From assembly GCA_951394045.1 (NCBI GenBank), contig OX595994.1:2046001-2110000 (forward strand): a stretch of 64,000 bases of DNA, given 5' to 3'. Origin of the DNA: Nitzschia sp. DOCU1. Taxonomy: Eukaryota; Bacillariophyta; Bacillariophyceae; Bacillariales; Bacillariaceae. This document shows positions 40,048 to 49,434 of this stretch, piece after piece. The notes under the pieces are model-generated. The model saw nothing but the letters and a program-made list of their open reading frames with translations. It searched no databases and was not told where the DNA came from. Within the stretch, counting starts at the first letter, position 1. Each line of letters opens with the position of its first letter. Position numbers and translations under genes: made by a program.

Positions 40048-43000
40048 CTAAAGTGGTGGGGGCGGAGGCGGTGGGCCCGGGGCTGCCGTTGGCTTGATAA
40101 CGAGTGAAACGTGGAAAGAAAACGTGTTAGTCGTCGTCCAGAGATATGAAACATGCTGTATCCATGTTTCAACTGCTGCTGTAGCATCCCGCCGGTGGAC
40201 CAAAGAAAGAGGAGATTCTTACCTTGTTTGTAGGTGGCGGGACCGGTGGTTGCGTTGGAGGTGGATTCGGCTGAATGCGGTAATTATCGTTAGTCAAGAT
40301 GAAGATGAGTGGATGTCATAAAGTTGTTTTGTTTCTTGTGCCGGTTCAACTGGTACCCGGCAAAGAAGAGGGAGATGCTGCTTACCTTGTTTGTAGGTGG
40401 CGGGACCGGTGGCTGAGTGGGGAGTGGATTTGGCTGGATAACGAAAGGTTGTTGTTCGAAAGAACAAGTTAGTTAGTCAAGATGAAAATGCCCAGCATTC
40501 GAACGAAAAGACATGTGGCATTGATCATGCAATCATTGCTGCATGATCAAGCGCACTAGAGCATACCCAAAGGATGATGATGCTTACCTTGTTTGTAGGT
40601 GGCGGGACCGGTGGCTGAGTGGGGAGTGGATTTGGCTGGATAACGAAAGGTTGTTGTTCGAAAGAACAAGTTAGTTAGTCAAGATGAAAATGCCCAGCAT
40701 TCGAACGAAAAGACATGTGGCATTGATCATGCAATCATTGCTGCATGATCAAGCGCACTAGAGCATACCCAAAGGATGATGATGCTTACCTTGTTTGTAG
40801 GTGGCGGGACCGGTGGCAGAGTTGGGGGTGGTGGAGGCGGCGGCCCCGGAGGAAGTCCGCCTGGCGGTGGAGCAGGCCCCGTTCCTGGAGGAGGCGGCGC
40901 TGGTGGATTTCCTCCTGGCGGTGGAGAAGGACCCGTTCCTGGAGGAGGCGGCGCTGGCGGATTTCCTCCTGGCGGTTGAGTAGGCCCTGTTCCCGGAGGA
41001 GGCGGCGGTGGAGTAGGCCCTGTTCCCGGAGGAGGAGGCGGTGGAGTAGGACCCGTTCCCGGAGGAGGCGGCGGTGGAGTAGGACCCGTTCCCGGAGGAG
41101 GCGGCGGTGGAGTAGGACCTGTTCCCGGAGGAGGTGGAAATTGCGGATTTCCGCCTGGTGGCGGAGTAGACCCCCCTGGGGGTGGCGAACCCTGCTGATT
41201 AGGTGGAGGCATGTCTCCTCCACCACCGCCTCCTGCTGCTTCACTTCCTTCAGAGTTTTGTTGCGCCAAACCACACAACTTGAAAAAGCCCAGTACATCC
41301 AGGCGATCCTCAAAGGCGATACCGAATTCCCGTGTACTTGGAGCACGATCGGCTAGCGTGTCGCCCTGGCAAAAGCATTCTTGGTCAGACTGCAGCTGCC
41401 GGCGTTTGGCAACAGATCTTTTCCCCAGAAGAAAGCGGTCCATCTCAGTATTCGCTCCGAAGTTCTCTGGGTCGAACAGAGCCGTCCCATCATCGCATCC
41501 ACGACAATTGCCGACTACGGCGAACCTGACTTCAAAGACGCTGCAGCCACTGTCGGCAGGCTCTACCTCCGAGTAACCGCGAAGGTAGAGCTGATCCATT
41601 CTTCGGTCAAACGGATCACAGTAACTGGCGATCAAGTTATTGTAGGTTGCCTTGAACACCTCAGCAAGTGCCTGAACCTCGGCCCATTGGACGTCTCGTC
41701 GCAGTTCGATCCGATATCCGAACGTGGTCCTGAATGGAAGGATGGGCACGCTGCAGTCGACCACTGGAAGCTCCGCGAATTCCAAAATTTCGTATGGGAA
41801 CCCTCCATTCGCAAGAGTGTTGGTTAATGTACTTTGCAGCGTTGTTGAATCGGGCGCGATGGCATCAATCACTGCTCCAAGTGGGCAGTAGCAGTTGGAT
41901 GTGGCCAGCGACGACGATATATCTGGGACTCCGCCTTCTTGCAAGTCACGCCGGCGTCGACTGTCCACCGTTTGATCACTGAGCGTCAAGTCATTCTCAC
42001 ATCCATTGCAAATGCCGTAGACGATAAGTACAATATCGACTGATGCTGGTTCTAGCACAAAGGTTGGGTTTAAAGAGGGCTCGATCGAGAGGGTTGGGGC
42101 CATGGAGGGACTCAGCGCTTGCATCGCCCGAGTTGACCTCCGATAGTTTTGAAGGAGCCGTCTACTCGATTCTCCGGTCACAAGGACGGCCTCCACATAT
42201 TCTGCAACACGAAACTCGGGATTGCATTCGCTCGCGTTGGTTTTATATTCTTCATTAACCGACACTTTGAACGCATTTGAAATCCATTGGAGGACATTCC
42301 CAGTAATATTCTCTGCGGTTGCTTCAAATTCACAATATATAGCGGCTTGGAAATGGGTTCCAAAGTTGCATTCTCCAACTGATGAAATGCATGCCAAGTC
42401 AAGAGAATCCACCCTTTGTTGGAAAGCTTTGACAAATTCTGCCTCGTATGGCGCTCGTTCGCCTATGGGCCAGGCCGGGCAAGTACAAGTTCCTTGTAGA
42501 AAACGTTGGCCCGAGGTGGACTCGACAAGTTGGCGGGACGCGGCAGAAACCGAAGTCGGGACATCGTACACATTCAGATTTAGACTTTCGCAGTTCTCGC
42601 AAGAACCCATCAGGCGTATCTCGACTGGAATATTTCCCAAGGTGTTGGTTTCGCCCACAAGGGTGATCGTAGCCTCGCTGATTTGTCGGGAGTAGGGGTC
42701 GCAATAATATCTCGACAGGCGATTGTACGTGGACACGTACGCATGTTCGAGCTGTCGGACAAGCTCAGAGTCATTGAGAAACAAAGCACAATCTGCTGAA
42801 ACAAGATCAACAATGACAACATCTTCAAATGTCGTCGTGTTTGACGAGCAAGGCAATTCTACAACTTCACTAAAGAACTCGAGTTCAATATCGACAGTCT
42901 CCGAATAGTTGCCGAGAAAGTCTTCCTGGCTCAGAACATCAGGATCGAAAAAGAGTCCTGCTGGGTCGCAGTCCGCACAGCCACCGTCAATCTTTAGGAT

Positions 43001-45169
43001 GATTTCGGCGTTCTCGTTCGGTTCTTGCAGCTGGCGGCCTTTCATTGTTCCTCCATTTACCCCGGCAACAGATATCGACTGGATTTGTCGATAGTATGCC
43101 GTCTGACATGTACTGTATGTCTCGTTTATGAAAAGATTGTAGAAATTGAGCAAGCTGGCGCTCAACTCTAGAAGTGTCATCCCAGTTGTGGAGACATTCA
43201 GATCAACAGCGATATGGGACGTTATGGGCGTTGAAAGATGGATGGTGCAGTTCTGTTCGACTTCAGTAGGCGCCATTGTTGGAGGTTCAGTAGCGACTTC
43301 ACCTCCATAGATCGTCGTGACGCAAACGAGTTCGTCCGAAAGGGCGATGATGATCGTCTCGTACAATTCCAGGAACTCGTCCTCGGTAGGGGCTCGATCT
43401 GCAAACGCATCGATCGGACAGGCACACTCGCCTTCAGACAGACTTCGGCTTCTGGGAGAACTTCTGTTGGGAATGGTCGAGCGGAGGAGTCGTGCTAAAT
43501 CATCTTCTGCTGTGGAGTTGCCTTGGTCATCGAATACATTCTGATCGGTAGAGTTACAACCGCGACACGTCCCCGTAACGAGAAACTCCAACAACAATTG
43601 ACCATCGTCCGTGATATTGAAAATAGCGACATTTGAGACGTTTGTTAGCGTGCGGAACAAGGGATCGCAATAATCATTGCCGGTCAAAGCGTTGTAGCTT
43701 TCCAAGATGCTGGTCTCCAGCAGGGTGATTTCACTCTCGTCCAAAAAACTGCAAACGGCTTGGTATGCCACAAAGAGTGTGGCCTCAAAGTCCAGCACGG
43801 GCTCTTGGCACAAAACCGAGTTGAATTCTTCCACTACAACCAAGCTAAGATCGCCTTCTTCCATTGCCGTCTGGAACTCAAAAGTAAACTCGTCCTCCGT
43901 AGGAGCTCGAAGCATGGTGCTATTAGTAATGTTGGGGCACAAACAGGCAACAACTTCTTCCGCTTGTAGGTTTCTTCGCTGGTTCTCCTCGGATAATGTA
44001 CTGTTGTAATCAAAGAGACTGGTCGAATTGTCGCAATCTAGACAAGATCCTTCCACGTCCAGCTGCAAAATGGAGTTGTTGGCAGAAAGCTCAACGACTT
44101 GTGCAGACGAGTAGGTCAGTTGCCGTTTCTTCGGGTCACATAGTTCGGGGTTGAGTAGATTCATCTGGTTGTAGGACTGGACAAAGCGTTGCGAAACCTC
44201 CGACAGCATACTATCGGTCCAGGCCGACAGAGAATCGTGGAGGACCGTTACATAGACCTGCGAGGCAAATTTGCCAAACGAGGTCAATAGACATCCTTCG
44301 GTTATTGACACTAGTGTCATCCCTCGTATTTCGAAACTAGGAGAAATAGTCTCCTTCTCCCAAGTAGTCAAGAATTGTGCAAGAGTGGGCGGATTGCACG
44401 TTTCCAACAAACACCCTGCTCCACCCCCAAGCAAATTTCGCTCTTGTGTCGACGAAGAAGAAGACGATGATGACGACGCAGTTGTTCGACGAAGTCTCAC
44501 TGAACCACTGATGGAATTATCATTCCCTAGTCCTACTTCTTCTTGTAGTACTCTCCGTTTCCTTGTTGCTTCTTGCTCCAATGTGTCTGCTGACGAGAAA
44601 ATGGAACTCGGAAGGTCACACGAAGAGGTCTGGGTTCCTGCTGGTTCGCAGTATTGAGCTTGGATCATCATGTAAAAGTTAAAGGCGCGTTCCGAGTCGA
44701 ACTCGGTCGGATCATCGTCCACATTCTTCTTTACGTAACCATCCACCGCGTCGGGTAGAAACGTCACCTGCAGCGAACGAAACACGCAATCTTCGGCTGT
44801 CAAGTTCCAGCTGAAATAAAAGCTCGACTCCAAATCGTCAAGTTCATCGTCACCGACTTGTCCGGGATCACCATACAACTCGATCAGATAGTACTCTTCG
44901 ATAGTAGCAAGTTGTTCCAGGCCTGCCTCGCATGTTAGATCCTTTTGAAGAGAGCGATCCTTTTCCCCCACGAAATCATGACTTGTAGGTTTTGGCGACT
45001 GGATCGCTATTGGATCCGACGGATGGTTCGACTGCGACTTGGTTCCAGCATCGGTAGCAATGGTGGTGGCCAATAATCCAAACAACAACCACAAAGAGGA
45101 CAGCATCTGCAGTCCGTGGTTAAAGTACGCGGCGACAGACAACCCAGCATAACTTTTTGTCATGGTCAT
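40048..45169 (-). CDS. Secreted Cys-module/RXL protein with proline-rich, multi-exon tail
   Basis: Exons, in minus-strand order: 45169-40790, 40635-40588, 40433-40386, 40270-40223, 40092-40048, giving 1,522 residues. All introns are phase 0 with GTAAG donors and CAG or AAG acceptors (154, 154, 115 and 130 bp). ATG 45169 opens MTMTKSYAG and a signal peptide (MLSSLWLLFGLLATTIATDAG); 45106 and 45250 are alternatives. Six modules follow with the blocks YN-L...YCDP-FR, G-C-(D/G/N)C...LFD, RXLQ (RRNLQ, RQLQE, RFLQG, RRLLQ, RRDLQ, RRQLQ) and RAPTEDEF, the same family as 1-5696. The end of exon 1 encodes tandem GTGPTPPPPPP units. The three 16-residue mini-exons encode PNP(L/P)PTQPPVPPPTNK and the last exon encodes a Pro-rich end and TAG. 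The tail resembles hydroxyproline-type glycoprotein sequence; secretion is likely, and the role is unknown. Confidence 0.83.
40386..40789. repeat. Perfect 202-bp tandem duplication of an exon plus intron
   Basis: 40386-40587 and 40588-40789 read as identical over 202 bases. Each unit is one 48-bp coding exon and one 154-bp intron of the proline-tailed gene. Each intron holds a perfect 11-bp stem (TTGATCATGCA and its complement, 8-base loop) at 40521-40550 and 40723-40752. Diverged older copies of the exon lie at 40223-40270 and at the end of exon 1. Confidence 0.93.
40985..41135 (-). repeat. Coding minisatellite, GTGPTPPPPPP units
   Basis: About four tandem copies of a 33-bp unit in the tail-encoding part of exon 1, followed downstream by longer related units with GGNPPAPPPPGTGP. 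Confidence 0.8.
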
Positions 45170-45287
45170 TTGGTAAACGGTGCCCGTTCTTCCTATCGTG
45201 ACCTTATTACGGTACGTAGCTGTGAGTCCTATGCCGGAGATTGGGCACATATACGCGTCATGGTGGTCAACTTTGGATCCTCATGCA

Positions 45288-45363
45288 TTAGGTTATGAGA
45301 CTTTTCTAATTCGTCGGATGAGTCGAGTCAGTCAGTCGTCTAACGAAATTGATACATCCGACC
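45288..45363. repeat. Dispersed repeat, copy 1
   Basis: TTAGGTTATGAGACTTTT (18 bp) at 45288-45305 is identical to 59565-59582. The similarity continues for about 50 more bases (CGTCGGAT(G/T)AGTCG, then TTGA-AC-TCCGACCA). It lies about 120 bp upstream of the proline-tailed gene. Confidence 0.6.
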
Positions 45364-45435
45364 ACTAGCTCCAGGTGGTGCCAAAACAAGCCCTCTTCTC
45401 TGGGGGTGGCATCTTCGTCATTACTTGGGCCTTTT

Positions 45436-47322
45436 TTATCCCTCCTTGCGCAGGGCTTTTAGCATGCTGCTGTGGTATGGCCTGCTTCTTTCTGCCACCT
45501 GAAGCCCCTTGCATAACGGCTTTGGTGATGCTGCTGGATGATTATCCTCCTCCCGAAACACCTTGCGCTTCCAGAACGTCTTGACCCGTGATCCAGGAAT
45601 GTGACTGTTGCTCCCGTTTCCTTCTACATCAGTAATCTTAAATAAAAACAAAGTGCACACTGGATTACAGACTTTTGATTTTATGCAAAGGACTTACCGT
45701 TCACTGTACTGACATGCTGATTGCTCAATGCACTGTGCAGCCATTTAAAGCCTTCATCGACTTTCATTGTCACTTCTGCCATATTCTTTTCAAGCTGGTC
45801 CAGCCTGGCCTTGAAAGTGTTCTCATTTGACAGTCACCTACATGATGGCTTTTTCTTTTTCTCTGCTTCTGATACAGTCACCAGACACTTGTCGTAATTC
45901 CAGATCCAATTCCTGATCGCAATGTCATACCCACTTGGACATGAGAGCTTTCTAAATTTTCCTGGTCTTCTCAATTTTCTTGAAATTCCCCAGTGGCTGT
46001 CCTCCCTCCTCCCAAATGTCCATTACATGCATTTTTGGTAGAAGAACCATATCAACCCAAATGATGCAGAGGCTATGAAGCTCCCGAGCATCATGTGGAC
46101 TCGGACAATTAGCCTGAATAATCCTGTTGGTTGCTTTGAGCTTGAAAATGGCCCCAGCATCTAGGAAACAACATTGGGTTCAACTCCAGGTGGCTCTCGA
46201 AAAGCCCTCTCATGAAGAGTATTCATTTGCAATCAGTTTATCCATCACATCGATTTCTGTTGACATCTGGATTGGTGTTTCTCTCTTCATTGCAAGGAGA
46301 AACCCTCTAGGATGTGTGAGTGTGTATTTCTTGAAAATAGCAATTAGCAATTCTAATTCTATTTAACATCGCCTACCTAGACACCAGCCGTGAAGTGGAA
46401 ATGTAGGAAGGGCAGTGGAGTGTGGCTAGCAATGCTAGCCATGACTCAGGGAAGGGATGCCAGAGTTAAGAAGGGGGGGAGAGGAAGTAGTAGGAGAAGA
46501 GAAAAAGTTCCAAAATGCTGTAACCACAGTGGCCGCCGGCCGCCACAAGGGGTGCCACCGTGAATGTTTGTGATTGTGTTGTCCCCCACGACCAAGAGAA
46601 GTGAGTGCAGCCAGCGGTGTGGCGTCCAAAGGAATAGCCCCTTGAGCACTCGTGAAGCCTGGATACTGTATGTCTTGAAAATACATTGTGCAGTGGTGTG
46701 CTGACTTACCCATCCTCTTGAACAATATATTGTGTGGGGCGTAGTATTCAAGAATTTCTGTCATGCAGAGGTTCACAAGGGGTGGGCTCGATCATTACAT
46801 TGGGGGAAATCATGACATTCTGACCCTTCCACCATTATCCTCACTTCGTGGATTTTTCGCACCAACGTTACCACGTGCTCAAACCATTGTTTGTCTTCAT
46901 GGTATATACTTCCACCAGATGAAGGCCCTGTTCCCATGTCAGCTCGGGGTATGTTATGATTTCTTCATCGTTGTCAAATTGATGTACATATGTGTGCTGT
47001 GATGGTCATTGTTGTCTCCTTGATCACCGTCCAACATCGCTGCATTCATTGGAGGCTCTCCTCCCAACCACTTTCATGATCGTCAGAATCCTTTTCTTTT
47101 TCTTCGCAGAAGATCCTTTCCTCGTTGAACAAATCCATACCATCTCCTTTCTCCTTTTGTTTCCTTTTCATTGTCAGATTGCTTGGGTTGCAATTTTTGT
47201 GTCTTCGATTGCTCCTGCTCTTGCTTTTTTGTGCTGCTCCTGCTCCTTCCTGTGGCATCCCTTTTCCCAATATCGCTGATTTGCGGCCATCTGCCCTTAT
47301 TTCTGGAGCGTGTCAGTGCCAT
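45436..47322 (-). pseudogene. Decayed multi-exon gene, unknown, split from its upstream region by a LINE
   Basis: Reading the minus strand, a frame opens at 47322 (MALTRSRNKGRWPQ..., strongly basic) and coding-like pieces follow in changing frames. At about 46785-46990 a piece reads DEEIITYPELTWEQGLHLVE then RKIHEVRIMVEGSECHDFPQ. Near 46100-45960 another reads ARELHSLCIIWVDMVLLPKM. From about 45960 a piece reads KLSCPSGYDIAIRNWIWNYD and a coiled coil FKARLDQLEKNMAEVTMK. Plausible introns with GTAAGT donors lie at 46659-46709 and 45624-45697; the second restores a frame ending at 45436. Against an intact gene are an in-frame TGA at 45834-45836, a frame jump near 45960 and further stops near 46200. 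The LINE lies 12 bp upstream of the 47322 ATG. It may be a former transposon gene; I do not recognise the family. Confidence 0.4.
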
Positions 47323-47333
47323 TCCGCAACAGT

Positions 47334-47349
47334 GGTTATCCTCGGCCGT
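47334..47349. repeat. Target-site duplication, left copy
   Basis: GGTTATCCTCGGCCGT, identical to 55388-55403, directly abutting the LINE. Confidence 0.9.
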
Positions 47350-47454
47350 AGAATTCCATGCGGAGGGAATTCAGTACAGTAATTTAAAGTAGGCGCGTGT
47401 GCTCCTTCTATTCAGTACAGTTTCCACGTGAGCCTAGCGTAGAGGCAAGCGAAA

Positions 47455-49434
47455 ATGAGCGACAATGGGACCGGTAGGACGATGGATTTAGACGATGCCC
47501 CTCACGATGGTGGACTTCTAGGCGACAAACCTCTTGACGATGACAATGCGGATGATCACGTCACGTCTAACGGTGCAAACCGGGACAAAAACGATCCACA
47601 AATGAATGAATTCTACGTAAAATGGATTGTCCCTCCCACCGATAGCTTGGACCATGCCAAACAATTGTTGTCTAAAGTATTGAGCACCCTCCTTACGCAA
47701 TTTCCAGAGACCGTGACGATCGTCGATTCCAACAGCCGCGAATGGACACGCATTGAAGTGGAGGATCAGGAAAAATGGAAGGCCGACTTCACGCAAAATG
47801 TCGGGCTCACGATGCATCGCTTGACCCCCCGCCGAGGCCAATCCAATCAACCACCTCGATGGACCAGTATTATCGGTATCCGTTCGGCCATAGGCATTTA
47901 TGAGTGGAAACGCGACGGCGCTTTCCGTGCCGAACTTCGCGACAGCCGCGTATATATAATGGATCATCCTTTCACCCCGAAGGAATGGGATATCGTCGAC
48001 ATCGGATTTATGAAGGGAATCCATGTGGTGCACTTCCCCGTTCGTCAACTAAACAATTTTATCGACGGCATGCTTGAACCCCCCCTGACGAATCACCCGA
48101 TGTTTCAATTTATCCCCAAGAAAGTGACGGGCACCAACAGACAAATGGTGGACGCGTATGTGGTACAGTGTCCCCGAGTGAACGCCTCCGCCGTCGAATC
48201 CAGCCTCACTACTGGGCAGTTCCGTCAAGCCGACCACAATTACTTTGTGCCATTCAAATGGAAACGCACCAAACAAGAGACGTTTGATGAATGCATTCGA
48301 ATCCAACGCCAGATGTACCAGGACACGTGGGTCATCAAGATGGAGGGCCTTACAGTTCCGATGATGGAAACGATCCAATATTCCATCCGAGCCATGCCAG
48401 GCGTCAAATGGCTCCTCCCGAGCCGACGCACCCCCTGGGGGGGTGAATGGACGATGCAAGTATCCAAAACCAACGTCGCCCCGACCTTTCATGAATTGCA
48501 GTCCAACTGGAATGACCTGCTAGCTCGTATACCTCCCGACTTAGTAAAAGCCGCTCCAGCAAATTGGATCAGTCCGTGCATCACCTCAAGGAATATCAGA
48601 GCCACCCAGGATGACGACGACAGCACAGATTCCTATGCCTCACTTGTCACTGTTGGTTCTAATGTCTCAGTGTCTGAAACCCAGTCCGCTACCCCCGCTT
48701 CCGCTGAATCTAGCGCCACCCCGTCCCGGAAATTATCATACTCTGTGATCGTCAATAACGGGAAAACGGCTTCCCCCACATCTACCATCACTCCTGAAAC
48801 GACGTCCGGCCGCCAGCCTCCTCCACCGACATCCAACGCAATGGACAGACAGACCTGGGTCCAAGAACGCCAGAAACTAGTGGATGAGACCAATATGCAA
48901 CTCCAACGCCAGCAAGAGCAATATCAGCGTGAACTGGAAGCCTTGAAGGAGGCCATAGACAACAAAATCGCAAAGCAAACGGATCTCGAAGAAAAACTCG
49001 CCGACAGCATAACGCAGAACATGCACCTGGCAGCCCAGATCCGAACTCTGATGTCCCAAATGATGGCGTTGACCCACGTATCCCACCGCCCTCCATCTCC
49101 CCCTCCCGCCAACAGTATGGAAGCCAACAGTATGGAAGTCGACACCTCCGCAGTTTCCCTGCCCGCCAGCCACGATGAGGACTCTACCCCAGCGCCTCCT
49201 CCAGCCCCCAACCCCTCGGCAAAACGCTCCCGAAACCATGAACCTACGTACCCGATGTTTGCTGGGCGAGGCCGCGGCCGCGGCCGAAGCCACACACCGT
49301 CACGCTCCAACAATACCTCTCCTGCCACGCACTCCCCAACTTGGAGCTGGCCGCAGAGTATTACCCCACAGGCTTCGGAAGCCCAACCATCCGACGATGC
49401 TGACGCTTCAGCCAATAGCGACAATGAACTATAG
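47455..49434 (+). CDS. LINE ORF1 protein (RNA-binding/gag-like)
   Basis: A 659-residue protein. The first 370 residues form an acidic then globular region without a zinc knuckle that I can see. A Ser/Thr/Pro-rich linker (about 385-465) leads to a coiled coil at about 475-540 (RQKLVDETNMQLQRQQEQYQ... region, heptads through LEEKLADSI), then a Pro-rich segment, a GRGRGRGRS Arg-Gly patch near 605 and an acidic end (SDDADASANSDNEL). Coiled coil plus basic patch is a common plan of LINE ORF1 proteins that coat element RNA. Its stop overlaps the ORF2 start. Confidence 0.85.
   Translation: MSDNGTGRTMDLDDAPHDGGLLGDKPLDDDNADDHVTSNGANRDKNDPQMNEFYVKWIVPPTDSLDHAKQLLSKVLSTLLTQFPETVTIVDSNSREWTRIEVEDQEKWKADFTQNVGLTMHRLTPRRGQSNQPPRWTSIIGIRSAIGIYEWKRDGAFRAELRDSRVYIMDHPFTPKEWDIVDIGFMKGIHVVHFPVRQLNNFIDGMLEPPLTNHPMFQFIPKKVTGTNRQMVDAYVVQCPRVNASAVESSLTTGQFRQADHNYFVPFKWKRTKQETFDECIRIQRQMYQDTWVIKMEGLTVPMMETIQYSIRAMPGVKWLLPSRRTPWGGEWTMQVSKTNVAPTFHELQSNWNDLLARIPPDLVKAAPANWISPCITSRNIRATQDDDDSTDSYASLVTVGSNVSVSETQSATPASAESSATPSRKLSYSVIVNNGKTASPTSTITPETTSGRQPPPPTSNAMDRQTWVQERQKLVDETNMQLQRQQEQYQRELEALKEAIDNKIAKQTDLEEKLADSITQNMHLAAQIRTLMSQMMALTHVSHRPPSPPPANSMEANSMEVDTSAVSLPASHDEDSTPAPPPAPNPSAKRSRNHEPTYPMFAGRGRGRGRSHTPSRSNNTSPATHSPTWSWPQSITPQASEAQPSDDADASANSDNEL

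Noticed and set aside
40386..40789. CRISPR-like array
   Set aside because: There are only two full identical units and they are exon plus intron of a protein gene; nothing prokaryotic is present.
49175..49423. An 83-codon N-terminal extension of LINE ORF2
   Set aside because: It overlaps the C-terminal coding part of ORF1 in another frame, has no domain, and the ATG at 49424 overlapping the ORF1 stop is the natural start.
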